Of a DNA stretch of 62,142 bases, positions 16,078-24,916 are shown in pieces. Both the position numbers and the translations under genes were made by a program. Position 1 is the stretch's first letter, and each line of letters begins with the position of its first letter. The notes under the pieces are model-generated. The model was not told the origin of the DNA and made no database searches. It saw only the letters and a program-made list of their open reading frames with translations. This stretch comes from Dehalococcoidia bacterium (lineage in GTDB: Bacteria; Chloroflexota; Dehalococcoidia; Dehalococcoidales; Fen-1064). Where the stretch lies: NCBI GenBank assembly GCA_011170375.1, contig DUEV01000011.1:1-62142 (forward strand), in the 5' to 3' direction.

Positions 16078-17520
16078 ATGAAGTTTAATGTTAAGACGCT
16101 CCAGCATCGCAGCGTATCCCCTTCTCTTATACTGGCCGTAACCTGCGTTGGCATCTTCTTTGCTGCCCTTGACCAGACTGTGATATATGGTGCTCTGGCT
16201 GACATGATGCCAGACCTTGACCTCACAGTATTTGAGCTGGATAAAGCAGCCTGGATTGTCATCGGTTACTTAATAGGTTATACCGTCGCTATGCCTTTAA
16301 TGGCACGTGTGTCAGATGTTTATGGCCATAGCCAGATATATATCATATCTTTACTGCTTTTCATGCTGGGCTCCGTATTCGTGGCCCTTGCTCCCAGTTT
16401 TGAATGGTTAGTGGCAGCACGAGTTTTACAGGCCATTGGTGGAGGTGCCCTGGTGCCAATCGCGATGGCCATCGTGGGTGACGTCTTCCCCAAAGGGGCA
16501 AGAGCCATTCCTTTAGGCATCATTGGAGGGGTCGTGGAGGGGGGAGGTGCACTGGGGCCATTTTATGGCGGTGCCATTGTAGAAGTCCTGGACTGGCGCT
16601 GGATATTCTGGATAAACTTGCCAATCAGCCTCGTAGCCATTTTGCTTATCCTCTTTCTTATAGGGCCCAGTCCCCGAAACCGTGTGAAAGTTGATTACAT
16701 GGGGGGGATTCTGCTGGCAGGCGGTCTGGCATTTCTAAGCCTGGCCCTTTATCAAAGAGTAGAGCAGTTCCATTCTATTATTTGTGCAATATGCTTTTCG
16801 GTTGGCTCGCTACTCTTGTTTACCTTTTTCATATTACGAGAGGTGAAAACTTCTAAGCCATTGATTGCTCTCCCCGTCTTCAAGAATGTTACCTTTTCCA
16901 GTGCCAACATAACGAGTCTGCTTACAGGTGCGGCTCTTATTATAGCCTTGGTCAATGTCCCGCTCATGAGCGAGACCCTTATGGGTTGTTCACCTCTAGA
17001 AGGCGGCCTGAGACTGTTTCGGCTCACGATGACGATGTGCGTTGGTGCTGTTATGGGTGGGTTTTTGTGCCGCCAGTTCGGCTACCGATTACCTACAATA
17101 GCCGGTCTGGTCTTGAGCAGTCTGGGTTTCTTCTTTATGAGCCGTTGGACTCTTAGCATTGCTGACCCTGAGATGACACTGCATCTTGTTGTATGCGGGT
17201 TGGGCTTTGGTTTAGTCATTGCTCCACTTGCCACAGCCGTCGTAGACTCAGTTGAGGAGGAGCAGAGGGCTATTGGCTCATCATTGGTCGTAATGACGCG
17301 TATGATAGGGATGATAGTAGGACTTTCTGCGTTATCATCGTGGGGTATGGGCCAGTTCCATAGCATGACAGCCGGAATGTCTCTAGAGCAGTTGGCAACT
17401 TCTCCTGAAGAGGTCGTTCAGCTGACTCTAGACTTGTTCCACGACTTTTTCATTGCAGCGATAGGCATATGTCTGGCCGGAATAATTCCAGCACTATGGC
17501 TAAGAAGGAAGCAGTGGTAG
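16078..17520 (+). CDS. MFS exporter, DHA2 (EmrB/QacA-like) family
   Basis: The 480-residue protein has about 14 hydrophobic segments. DQTVIYGALADMMPDL opens it, MARVSDVYGHSQIY is the loop 2-3 motif, and GGVVEGGGALGPFYGGAI is motif C of proton-driven exporters. The mycobacterial P55 transporter belongs to the same group and works with LprG. Eight base pairs separate it from the lipoprotein gene, so the two are almost certainly co-transcribed. The substrate could be a lipid or a hydrophobic drug; sequence alone does not decide. Confidence 0.9.
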   Translation: MKFNVKTLQHRSVSPSLILAVTCVGIFFAALDQTVIYGALADMMPDLDLTVFELDKAAWIVIGYLIGYTVAMPLMARVSDVYGHSQIYIISLLLFMLGSVFVALAPSFEWLVAARVLQAIGGGALVPIAMAIVGDVFPKGARAIPLGIIGGVVEGGGALGPFYGGAIVEVLDWRWIFWINLPISLVAILLILFLIGPSPRNRVKVDYMGGILLAGGLAFLSLALYQRVEQFHSIICAICFSVGSLLLFTFFILREVKTSKPLIALPVFKNVTFSSANITSLLTGAALIIALVNVPLMSETLMGCSPLEGGLRLFRLTMTMCVGAVMGGFLCRQFGYRLPTIAGLVLSSLGFFFMSRWTLSIADPEMTLHLVVCGLGFGLVIAPLATAVVDSVEEEQRAIGSSLVVMTRMIGMIVGLSALSSWGMGQFHSMTAGMSLEQLATSPEEVVQLTLDLFHDFFIAAIGICLAGIIPALWLRRKQW

Positions 17521-17757
17521 TATTGTAGTAAATGATTAACAAATCCCCAGTTTCACTGCTGTGATGCATTGAATAAATCGCTGTTTTATGCGTATGGTTG
17601 TTGAAGATGCTCATCTAATTTTGCACTTTTAATTATTTGTTAGGAGAATGGGAAAAAGCTTGAAATCAGGTTTGGTATGAGTTATCAGAGGGTGCATATT
17701 GGTTAGGCTCAGTTTGAAAGGTGAAATTTAACAGTATTTCTCGGAAGGGAGTGAACA
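17521..17757 (+). promoter_or_regulatory. Gap before the iron-dependent dehydrogenase gene
   Basis: An AT-rich 237-bp region without a gene. It must contain the promoter of the next gene, but several weak TTG/TAT pairs compete and I do not choose one. CGGAAGGGAG (about 17741-17750) precedes the ATG. Confidence 0.25.
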
Positions 17758-19035
17758 ATGGCTCTGGAATCGGTAATCAGACTGGACTCGGTCAACATCA
17801 AGTATGGGCCCGGGGCAACTCGTGAGGTCGGCTTCGACATAGGAGAGCTCGGGGCAAAAAGGGTAATGGTGGTGACAGACCCTAATCTGGTGGACAAGGG
17901 ACCAGTGAAGGTAACTCTCAAGGCACTGGAGGATGCAGGACTGGAGGCGGTCTTGTACAGCGGTACCCGCATAGAGCCAACAGACGCTTCACTTAAGGAA
18001 GCAATTGACTATGCCACGAGGGGGGAGTTCGACGGTTTCGTGGCGGTGGGGGGAGGCTCAAGTATGGATACGGCCAAAGTCGCCAATCTTTACTCTACCT
18101 ATCCGGCAGATTTCCCTACCTATGTTAATGCGCCGATTGGTAAAGGTGCTCCTGTACCTGGCCCCCTTAAGCCGCTGGTCTGCATTCCTACCACCGCTGG
18201 AACTGGAAGTGAAACAACCGGCGTGGCCGTATTCGATCTGGTTGAGATGCACGCTAAGACCGGGATTGCCCACCGGCACCTGCGGCCAACAATGGGTATA
18301 GTTGACCCGGACAATACGCAAACCCTGCCCAGGATGGTAGCAGCGTGTACCGGCTTTGATGTTCTGGCCCATGCATTGGAGTCCTTTACAGCCATACCCT
18401 ACAACCAGCGCCAGGCACCGGAGAATCCGCTGCTGAGGTCTGCCTATCAGGGCTCAAACCCATTGAGTGATGTCTGGGCGCTAAAAGCTATCGAAATGGC
18501 AAGCAGCAACATCGTTCGGGTGGTCAATGACCCCACGGATGAGGAGGCCCGTAGCCAGATGATTTTGGCGGCCACCTTCGCCGGTATTAGCTTCGGTACC
18601 GCAGGCACGCATCTCGGTCATGGCATGTCCTATCCTGTATCTGGAATGGTGCGTAGCTTTATACCTGAAGGATATCCTACGGACCACCCAATCATTCCAC
18701 ACGGGATGGCGGTCATTCTCCTTGCCCCATCTGTTTTTCGGTTCACAGCACCTACAAATCCTGAACGGCACCTGGAAGCGGCCCGATTGATGGGAGTGGA
18801 CATCGCCAACTCCAGAATGGAGGACGCAGGCGATGTACTTGCCAGGGCGATAATCTCTTTAATGAAAGAAACAGGAATGCTCAATGGCCTGGCGGCTGTT
18901 GGTTTTACGGCGGCGGACGTGGACAAGCTGGTTGAGGGCACGTTGCCCCAGCAGCGTGTCACCAGGCTGTCACCCAGGACGTTTACCCCTGGTGAACTGA
19001 GACAGATGTTCCTCGATTCACTGACGTACTGGTAA
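17758..19035 (+). CDS. Iron-containing alcohol dehydrogenase, hydroxyacid-oxoacid transhydrogenase-like
   Basis: The 425-residue protein belongs to the group III metal-dependent alcohol dehydrogenases. It has the cofactor motif GGGSSMDTAK (about 98-107), PTTAGTGSETTGVAVFD, and metal-ligand segments GFDVLAHALES, GTHLGHGMSYP and HPIIPHGMAV. Several segments (GFDVLAHALES, SAYQGSNPLSDVWA, GHGMSYPVSG) match the animal HOT/ADHFE1 enzyme, which transfers hydrogen between 4-hydroxybutyrate and 2-oxoglutarate without free NAD. The bacterial substrate could be 4-hydroxybutyrate or another hydroxy acid. A plain NAD-linked dehydrogenase is the alternative. Confidence 0.88.
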   Translation: MALESVIRLDSVNIKYGPGATREVGFDIGELGAKRVMVVTDPNLVDKGPVKVTLKALEDAGLEAVLYSGTRIEPTDASLKEAIDYATRGEFDGFVAVGGGSSMDTAKVANLYSTYPADFPTYVNAPIGKGAPVPGPLKPLVCIPTTAGTGSETTGVAVFDLVEMHAKTGIAHRHLRPTMGIVDPDNTQTLPRMVAACTGFDVLAHALESFTAIPYNQRQAPENPLLRSAYQGSNPLSDVWALKAIEMASSNIVRVVNDPTDEEARSQMILAATFAGISFGTAGTHLGHGMSYPVSGMVRSFIPEGYPTDHPIIPHGMAVILLAPSVFRFTAPTNPERHLEAARLMGVDIANSRMEDAGDVLARAIISLMKETGMLNGLAAVGFTAADVDKLVEGTLPQQRVTRLSPRTFTPGELRQMFLDSLTYW

Positions 19036-19114
19036 GAAATGGAACAGTGGCTAAACCGGGTGTCAGCAAGGGGTGAAGTCATATAAATCCTTAATTCAGT
19101 TCTCTCGGAGGAAA

Positions 19115-19350
19115 GTGAAAGTCAAGGGGGACACCCCCTTGAAATCCCCCTTCCAAAGGGGTTACACCCCTCTGGACTCCCCAAAACGGTGAGAGGCTGG
19201 TTCTTTAACAGGGGTCGTTCGCACCTTAGAAAGTGCCGTGTAATTTCGGTGAGCTCGGGCAGTGACTATCGGCAGAGAGTCTAAGAGAGGGCGCCAGCCC
19301 TCTCTTTTAAATATTCCCCCTTCCCCTCTGGGGAAGGGGATTAAGGGGAT
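19115..19350 (+). repeat. Dispersed intergenic repeat (family B copy 3 plus family A terminator)
   Basis: This block closely repeats 265-520: GGGGACACCCCCTTGAAATC, then GGGGTTACACCCCTCTGGA, CCCCAAAACGGTGAGAGG, GGGTCGTTCGCACCTTAGA, and GGGCAGTGACTATCGGCAG. It ends in a terminator hairpin, GAGAGGGC (19285-19292) with GCCCTCTC (19297-19304) and TTTT, then the CCCCTTCCCC block of family A. It lacks the GC-rich insert of the first copy. It lies after the dehydrogenase gene and would end its transcript. Confidence 0.7.
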
Positions 19351-19478
19351 GGGGCCTTCACTACCAGCAGGGGCAAAGTCTCATATGAATCACCCTTCTC
19401 TGTTAATTGACTTCGCTGGTGGACTGAATTAATATTGTGGTGAATAGCGTACCTGCTTGCACAGGAGAGCGATTACCG

Positions 19479-20786
19479 ATGATTTCCAGACTCCCTTTAT
19501 TTCCCCCGGCCAGTGATGTGAATGACCGTGGCCATCTTGTCATTGGTGGCTGTGATGTTGTTGACCTGGCCGCTGAATTTGGCACACCCCTTTATCTTTT
19601 TGATGAGGCCAGCCTGCGTGATAAGTGCCGGGAATTCAAAGACGAGTTCGGCAGTCGCTATGTAGACATGACGGTCGTATATTCCTGCAAGGCTTTCATC
19701 AATAAGGCATTACTACTCCTCACAAATGAAGAGGGATTAGGGCTGGATGTTGTCTCAGGTGGTGAGCTGGCTATTGCGCGGTCAGTCGATTTCCCGATGG
19801 ATAAGATATATTTCGCTGGTAACAACAAATCGGGCGAGGAACTCCGGCAGAGTCTCGAGTGGGGGTTGGGGCGGCTGGTGGTCGACAACTTCCACGAGCT
19901 TAAAATGCTGGGCGAATTAACTAAAGAAATGGGCTGTACACAGGATATTCTGCTGCGGCTGACTCCGGGAGTGGACCCGCATACCCACCGGTATATTGCC
20001 ACCGGTGTGGTTGATAGTAAGTTCGGTATTCCTCTTTCTCAGGGTGAGAAGGCAATGGTGGCGGCTATGTCAATGCCTGGGGTGAACCTGCTTGGCCTGC
20101 ACTTCCACATCGGCTCACAGATTGCCGAGGTTGAGCCGTACCAGGAGTCCATAAGGCGCCTGCTCGGCCTAGCTGCGGAGATGAAACAGAAACACGGATT
20201 TGAGCTTAGAGAATTCGATGTCGGCGGTGGTTTTGCTGTGCAGTACACCCTGGATGCCCCGGCACCACCTGTATCTTTTTACGCTGAGGCAGTCACCTCG
20301 TGTGTTATCACCGAGTGTCGTGAGCATAGATTCGAGCTTCCGCACCTCGTTATTGAACCGGGCAGGTCAGTAGTAGCGCGGGCTGGGGTAGCAGTATATA
20401 CTGCCGGAGTGATCAAGGACATCCCCAATGTGAGGCGCTATGTCTCGGTCGATGGCGGTATGGCGGACAATATCCGCCCTGCCTTGTACCAGGCGCGACA
20501 CGAGGCTGTGGTGGCCAATAAAATGACAGAACCGGAGGCCGATACTGTTACTATTGCCGGCAAGTTCTGCGAGCCCGGTGACGTATTGATACGAGATATT
20601 GGACTACCAGCGGTGGTTGCTAATGACATTATCGCGGTGGCGGGCTGTGGTGCTTACTGCCTTACAGAGGCGACGAATTACAACGCCTCGTTCAAGCCTC
20701 CGATAATCATGGTCGGGGAGGGTAAGGCACGACTTATCCGGCGCCGGGAGGCACTGGAAGACCTGACCCGGTGCGACGTGGTTTAG
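19479..20786 (+). CDS. lysA: Diaminopimelate decarboxylase
   Basis: This PLP enzyme turns meso-diaminopimelate into lysine, the last step of the DAP pathway. The 435 residues have the alanine-racemase-type barrel with VVYSCKAF holding the PLP Lys, VVSGGELAIA, HFHIGSQI, VEPGRS (as IEPGRSVVARAG) and the C-terminal CEPGD and CGAYCLTEATNYN motifs that complete the active site. The ATG at 19479 follows GGAGAG, while the longer frame from 19437 lacks a ribosome site. holB follows 24 bp later. dapA, asd and dapB lie at 48.9-51.6 kb. Confidence 0.95.
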   Translation: MISRLPLFPPASDVNDRGHLVIGGCDVVDLAAEFGTPLYLFDEASLRDKCREFKDEFGSRYVDMTVVYSCKAFINKALLLLTNEEGLGLDVVSGGELAIARSVDFPMDKIYFAGNNKSGEELRQSLEWGLGRLVVDNFHELKMLGELTKEMGCTQDILLRLTPGVDPHTHRYIATGVVDSKFGIPLSQGEKAMVAAMSMPGVNLLGLHFHIGSQIAEVEPYQESIRRLLGLAAEMKQKHGFELREFDVGGGFAVQYTLDAPAPPVSFYAEAVTSCVITECREHRFELPHLVIEPGRSVVARAGVAVYTAGVIKDIPNVRRYVSVDGGMADNIRPALYQARHEAVVANKMTEPEADTVTIAGKFCEPGDVLIRDIGLPAVVANDIIAVAGCGAYCLTEATNYNASFKPPIIMVGEGKARLIRRREALEDLTRCDVV

Positions 20787-20810
20787 AGGTTATTTGGCGA
20801 GGACATTCTG

Positions 20811-21857
20811 ATGTGGGATACAATTGGGCAGAACAGGGCGATTTCTCTGCTCCAGCGTAGCCTGGAGGCAGGGTCACTGTCGCATGCCTATCTTCTGGTA
20901 GGATCCGCTCACGTCGGTAAAATGACGCTGGCACTGGACCTGGCCAAGGCGGTGAACTGCGAGGGTGCCGGACCGCCTTGTGGTGAGTGTGTTTCCTGCC
21001 AGAGAATTGCCGAGGGTAAACATGCTGACATCCAGGTGATTGACCTGGGGAGTGGTAATGGTGATTCAGCCGAGTCCGAGTCCAGGGTAAAAATCAGTGT
21101 CGAGCAGATTGAGCAGATGCAACACTCGGCCTTCCTGCCGCCCTTTGAGGGCAGGTGCAAGGTGTTCGTCCTTGACGGTGCCGAGTTCCTCTCGATTGGT
21201 GCTGCCAATCGTTTACTCAAGACCCTCGAGGAGCCGGTAGCTGGGGTGGTCTTCATACTGCTGACTGTCAACGAGAAGCTGCTACCAGCGACGATTGTTT
21301 CCCGCTGCCAGCAAATAGAGCTGGCTCCACTGGGTACGGCAGAGATTGAAGAGGCGCTTGCCAGCCGGTGGGGGGTCGAGTCGGACAAGGCAAAGCTATT
21401 GTCGCGGCTGGCTAACGGCTGCCTGGGGTGGGCGGTGTCGGCTGCCCGGGATGGGCAGTTGCTTCAGCAGCGGGCTGAGTTGCTGGACAAATTGCTTGAT
21501 ATCACGGAGGCTGGTTACGAGCAACGTTTCCAGTACGTTGCCGAACTGGCAGGCCAGTTCAGCCAGAGTCGAAGGGCAGTCCAGGAGGTTTTGCAACTGT
21601 GGCTGGACTGGTGGCGTGACCTGCTGCTGGTTAAAGTTGGCTGCAAAGACGCTATAATAAATATAGATCGTTCCACCCAGGTGATTGGGATAGCCGGTAA
21701 TTATACACTGGCCCAAATAAGGGCGTTTATTGATAATATTCAGGCAGCCAGTGACCAACTCCGGCTTAATGCTAACGCACAACTGGTACTGGAGGTATTG
21801 ATGCTAGGCATACCTGAGAAAAATAAACTGAAGGCCCCCGTGCCCGATGTGAGGTAA
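20811..21857 (+). CDS. holB: DNA polymerase III subunit delta prime
   Basis: The 348-residue AAA+ clamp-loader subunit helps load the sliding clamp on DNA. It shows GQNRAISLLQRSL, SHAYLLVGSAHVGKMTLA in the position of Walker A, a four-Cys zinc module (CGECVSC plus an upstream Cys), FLPPFEGRCKVFVLDGAE, and the SRC motif (VSRCQQIEL). The P-loop reads GSAHVGKM, lacking the usual Thr/Ser after Lys, as often seen in non-hydrolysing delta prime subunits. It sits between lysA and ricT, 3 bp before the latter. Confidence 0.93.
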   Translation: MWDTIGQNRAISLLQRSLEAGSLSHAYLLVGSAHVGKMTLALDLAKAVNCEGAGPPCGECVSCQRIAEGKHADIQVIDLGSGNGDSAESESRVKISVEQIEQMQHSAFLPPFEGRCKVFVLDGAEFLSIGAANRLLKTLEEPVAGVVFILLTVNEKLLPATIVSRCQQIELAPLGTAEIEEALASRWGVESDKAKLLSRLANGCLGWAVSAARDGQLLQQRAELLDKLLDITEAGYEQRFQYVAELAGQFSQSRRAVQEVLQLWLDWWRDLLLVKVGCKDAIINIDRSTQVIGIAGNYTLAQIRAFIDNIQAASDQLRLNANAQLVLEVLMLGIPEKNKLKAPVPDVR

Positions 21858-21860
21858 GCA

Positions 21861-22775
21861 ATGATTGAGGTTGTTGGAGTACGGTTTAAAAAGGCCGGTA
21901 GAATATATTATTTCGACCCGGCCGGTGTGGACTTCGACGTGGATGACTACGTGGTAGTCGAAACAGCTCGTGGGCTTGAGGTGGGGCAGGTGGCCATTGC
22001 CCCGAAGGATGTTCCGGAAAGCGATATTGCTAAGCCATTGAAGCCAGTGGTGCGGAAGGCGGAGCCTACCGAGGTGAACCACGCCGAGCAGTTCGAGGAG
22101 AAGGAGAGAGAAGCGCTGGCAATATGCGGTGAGCTAATTACTGAAATGAAATTGCCGATGAAGCTACTCTCTGCCGAGTATGCTCTTGATGGTAAGCACC
22201 TCACCTTCTATTTCAGCGCCGCTGAGAGGGTTGATTTCCGGCAGCTGGTTCGGGAATTGGCAGGACGTTTTAAGGTGCGCGTTGAACTGCGGCAGGTTGG
22301 TGCCAGAGATGAGACTAAGCTGCTGGGTGGTTTTGGCCGCTGTGGCCGTGCCTTGTGCTGTGCCAGTTTTCTATCTGAATTTGCTCCTATTTCCATCAGG
22401 ATGGCCAAGGAGCAGAGTCTGCCGCTCAATCCGATGAAAATATCCGGCCTCTGCGGTCGTCTGCTGTGCTGCCTCGCCTATGAGAACGAACAGTACCGCG
22501 AGATGCAGGAGAAAATGCCCAGAGAGGGCCAGAAGATAAACACGCCTATGGGAATGGCTCGTGTGGTTGGGAATAATCTGATTAAGGGGACCGTGCTGGC
22601 TGAGCTGGAGAGCAAGGTTGTTGTTGAACTGCCTCTGAGCGAGGTTGCGCCAGGCGAAGGCAAGGCTGAGGCCACTGTTGAAGCCGAAGCCGATGTCGAA
22701 GAACCGGTTGAGACTAGTACGGAGGCAAAATCTCCGTCACCTAGGTCGGGGCGAAGGCGTGGGAAGAACAAGTAA
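21861..22775 (+). CDS. ricT: PSP1-domain regulator RicT (YaaT)
   Basis: The 304-residue protein has the PSP1 core (VVVETARGLEVGQV, then the KLLGGFGRCGRALCCASFL and KISGLCGRLLCCLAYE segments with two Cys-rich clusters). In Bacillus the RicT homolog forms an iron-sulfur complex with RicA and RicF and controls RNase Y maturation of mRNA; here RicA and RicF were not seen. The C-terminal 50 residues are an acidic Ala/Glu/Val tail ending in a basic patch. It follows holB by 3 bp, an arrangement also common in Firmicutes. Confidence 0.92.
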   Translation: MIEVVGVRFKKAGRIYYFDPAGVDFDVDDYVVVETARGLEVGQVAIAPKDVPESDIAKPLKPVVRKAEPTEVNHAEQFEEKEREALAICGELITEMKLPMKLLSAEYALDGKHLTFYFSAAERVDFRQLVRELAGRFKVRVELRQVGARDETKLLGGFGRCGRALCCASFLSEFAPISIRMAKEQSLPLNPMKISGLCGRLLCCLAYENEQYREMQEKMPREGQKINTPMGMARVVGNNLIKGTVLAELESKVVVELPLSEVAPGEGKAEATVEAEADVEEPVETSTEAKSPSPRSGRRRGKNK

Positions 22776-22790
22776 TACCCTCCCCCCTGC

Positions 22791-23306
22791 TCAGTGGGGA
22801 AGGTATCTTTGCCACTCTTCTCGGGCCTCAACGTAGTGGCGGGGGATGTATGAGAAGCGGTAGTCACGGGGTGTGGTTGGAGGACGTCGCAGCTTCATTC
22901 CTGCTTCTTCGGGTGTCTTGCCGGCCTTGCGCCGGTTGCAGGATACACAGGCGCTGACCAGGTTTTCCCAGGTATGTGGACCGCCGCGGTATCTTGGGAT
23001 GACATGGTCGAGGGTGAGGTGTCGGGTCTCCTTGCCACAGTACTGGCATGTGTAGTTGTCGCGGTTGAATACCTCGAGTCGACTGAGTTTTCTCCCGGTG
23101 TGGAAGGGTCGTTTGACTAGGTAGGGAAGCCGAATTACCGAAGGCACCTGGAAGTCACTATGGGCCGTATGGATGTGTCCGACTCCGTCCTCAAGCATCT
23201 CGGCCTTACTCTGGTAAAGTAATACTACCGCCCGCCGGGCCCGGCAGACGTTAAGCGGTTCGTAGTTCTGATTCAGCACCAGTACAGGAAGGTTGAGTAC
23301 AGACAC
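22791..23306 (-). CDS. HNH endonuclease family protein
   Basis: The 171-residue protein has an N-terminal domain with LVLNQNYEPLNVCRARRAVVL and a C-terminal HNH domain: NYTCQYCGKE, LTLDHVIPRYRGG, ENLVSACVSCNRRKAGK. Two CxxC pairs hold zinc and the Asp-His pair is catalytic. Such stand-alone HNH genes are common single-copy chromosomal genes in Chloroflexota and Cyanobacteria and need not be mobile. Start is GTG after GGAG. It is convergent with ricT, with only 15 bp between the stops. Confidence 0.9.
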   Translation of the reverse strand: MSVLNLPVLVLNQNYEPLNVCRARRAVVLLYQSKAEMLEDGVGHIHTAHSDFQVPSVIRLPYLVKRPFHTGRKLSRLEVFNRDNYTCQYCGKETRHLTLDHVIPRYRGGPHTWENLVSACVSCNRRKAGKTPEEAGMKLRRPPTTPRDYRFSYIPRHYVEAREEWQRYLPH

Positions 23307-23434
23307 GGTCTTTCTCCATTTATGGGCAAGCCTATTTTACTACGGACGCAAAGGCTGTGCAAATTACCATGCTGTTCATGTGGTTGATGAATCACTGGTA
23401 TTGTCTTATTTGCCTCACTCCCTGTCCAGTGGTG

Positions 23435-23520
23435 ACGGCCCCATCCCCCTTTATCCCCTTTCCCCAAAGGGGATGGGGAATAAATAAAAAAGAGGGGCAG
23501 AGCCCCTCTTTAACTCCCCT
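23435..23520 (-). terminator. Terminator of the rplI-dnaB-dnaD-dnaC operon (family A repeat, reversed)
   Basis: AGAGGGGC (23491-23498) pairs with GCCCCTCT (23502-23509) around a 3-nt loop. The A run at 23485-23490 reads as a U run on the minus strand, so this terminates the operon ending at 23531. The adjacent CCCCTTT/AAAGGGG block completes the family A layout in reverse orientation. Confidence 0.8.
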
Positions 23521-23530
23521 CTATCAGTAG

Positions 23531-24907
23531 TTAACGGCCTCTGCTGGGGCGGCGGGGCACCCTTTTTTCACCGGCAAAGTAATCAGGGGCTTCGATGTGG
23601 AACAGCATGCTGAGCTTCTGGTCTACAAAACGAGTCATTATTCGGCTGTCTATTTCATCAGCAGAGCAATTGGTCGTAATAACAGTGGCCAGGCGAGCAT
23701 TGTAGCGGTGGTTAATGACCTGGTAGAGCTTTTCCTGTGCCCAGGGTGTGGTTGTCTGTGCTCCCAGGTCATCGAGGATGAGCAAAGGGGCGTTCTTGAC
23801 ACTCTCAAAAAGCTGGTCGTAGGATACCTTGCTGTCCGGACTGAAGGTGGAACGCAGGTGGTCGAGGAAATCGGGAATAACAATGAACAGGGCCGGCTTC
23901 CCCTGTTGATAGCGGTAGTTGACAATGGCGGCTGCCAGGTGTGTCTTGCCGCAGCCGTTAACACCCTGAAACACCAGCCATCCTTCCGGGTCTTTGGCGA
24001 AGTCTACCGCCAGTCGATAGGCCTTCTCCAGATTCTGGCGTTCGTCTGACGGTAGGTTGTCCCGTTTCCAGACGAAGTTATCGAAGGTCATCTCTTTCTG
24101 GAGTTCGAATTCAGGTGCCCAGCCCCAGTTAGACAGTGCCGAAGGTCGCGACCCGGTGATTTGTACCTGGCAGAAGTCGGAATCTGCCAGGCGGGTGCGC
24201 ATTCTTTCGTCGAGCTCTTCGATTGAGGTGATGGTCACGATTACGGTAGGGAGGCGGTTGGTGAAGCGGTGGTTCAACAACTGCTCTAGTTTCTCTTTTG
24301 CCCAGGGGGTAGCGGAATGTGCACCGAAATCGTCCAGCACCAGTAGCGGCGTATTGCGTACCTGCTCGAAGAACTCGTCGTAGGGCAGGTCACTATTGGG
24401 ATTGAAGCTGGAGCGGAGGTGGTCGAGGAGGTCGGGGGTGGTGATGTAGAAAACGGGGTGGTTTTCGGCGATACGGCAGTTGGCAATTGCCGCTGCCAGG
24501 TGGGTCTTGCCGCTGCCACTGGGGCCAGCCAGAACCAGCCAGCCGTAGGGCCGGCTGGCGAACTCGTGGGCGGCCTCGAAAGCGCGGGTAAACCGCTGCC
24601 GGTCAACAGGGTCGTCCCCCCGACCTTCGCGAACCAGGTTATCGAAAGTGAGACGGGCTAGAGGGCCGAGGTTGCTGTAGCTTTGCAGGTGGGAATGGCG
24701 TTTCTCCTCTAAGTCCTGCTTGGTGCAGCGACAGGGGACCACCCGGCCGTAATCCGGCTTGCCGTCCGGCAGTAGCGGATGAACGAACCTGGCCCCCTTG
24801 CAGATGGGGCATGGTTCTGGCTCTTCTGTGTCTGCTTCTATATCTGCTTTTGCCCCGGTTGCTTTTTGCAGGGGTTGCCTTTTCAATATCTCGCTGATAT
24901 GCTCCAT
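23531..24907 (-). CDS. Double DnaC-like AAA+ helicase loader (tandem fusion)
   Basis: The 458 residues hold two DnaC/DnaI-type ATPase domains in tandem. An N-terminal four-Cys zinc module (Cys33, Cys36, Cys59, Cys61) precedes the first one. Domain 1 has Walker A GPSGSGKT (128-135), Walker B LLVLDDFG (188-195) and an RMRTRLAD Arg segment; domain 2 has GVNGCGKT (315-322), LLILDDLG (375-382) and RIMTRFVD. Both repeats also share THLAAAI and a DLLDHLRSSF/DFLDHLRSTF segment, so the gene arose by duplication. DnaC-type loaders place DnaB on DNA at origins or forks. The dnaB and dnaD genes lie directly upstream in the same operon, supporting this role. A one-chain double loader is unusual. Confidence 0.9.
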   Translation of the reverse strand: MEHISEILKRQPLQKATGAKADIEADTEEPEPCPICKGARFVHPLLPDGKPDYGRVVPCRCTKQDLEEKRHSHLQSYSNLGPLARLTFDNLVREGRGDDPVDRQRFTRAFEAAHEFASRPYGWLVLAGPSGSGKTHLAAAIANCRIAENHPVFYITTPDLLDHLRSSFNPNSDLPYDEFFEQVRNTPLLVLDDFGAHSATPWAKEKLEQLLNHRFTNRLPTVIVTITSIEELDERMRTRLADSDFCQVQITGSRPSALSNWGWAPEFELQKEMTFDNFVWKRDNLPSDERQNLEKAYRLAVDFAKDPEGWLVFQGVNGCGKTHLAAAIVNYRYQQGKPALFIVIPDFLDHLRSTFSPDSKVSYDQLFESVKNAPLLILDDLGAQTTTPWAQEKLYQVINHRYNARLATVITTNCSADEIDSRIMTRFVDQKLSMLFHIEAPDYFAGEKRVPRRPSRGR

Positions 24908-24916
24908 TTATTCATG

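Noticed and set aside
15199-16107. 302-codon minus-strand frame
   Set aside because: It is antisense to the LppX-type lipoprotein gene, which has a lipobox, ribosome site and operon partner; the antisense product is Ser/Ile-rich low-quality sequence.
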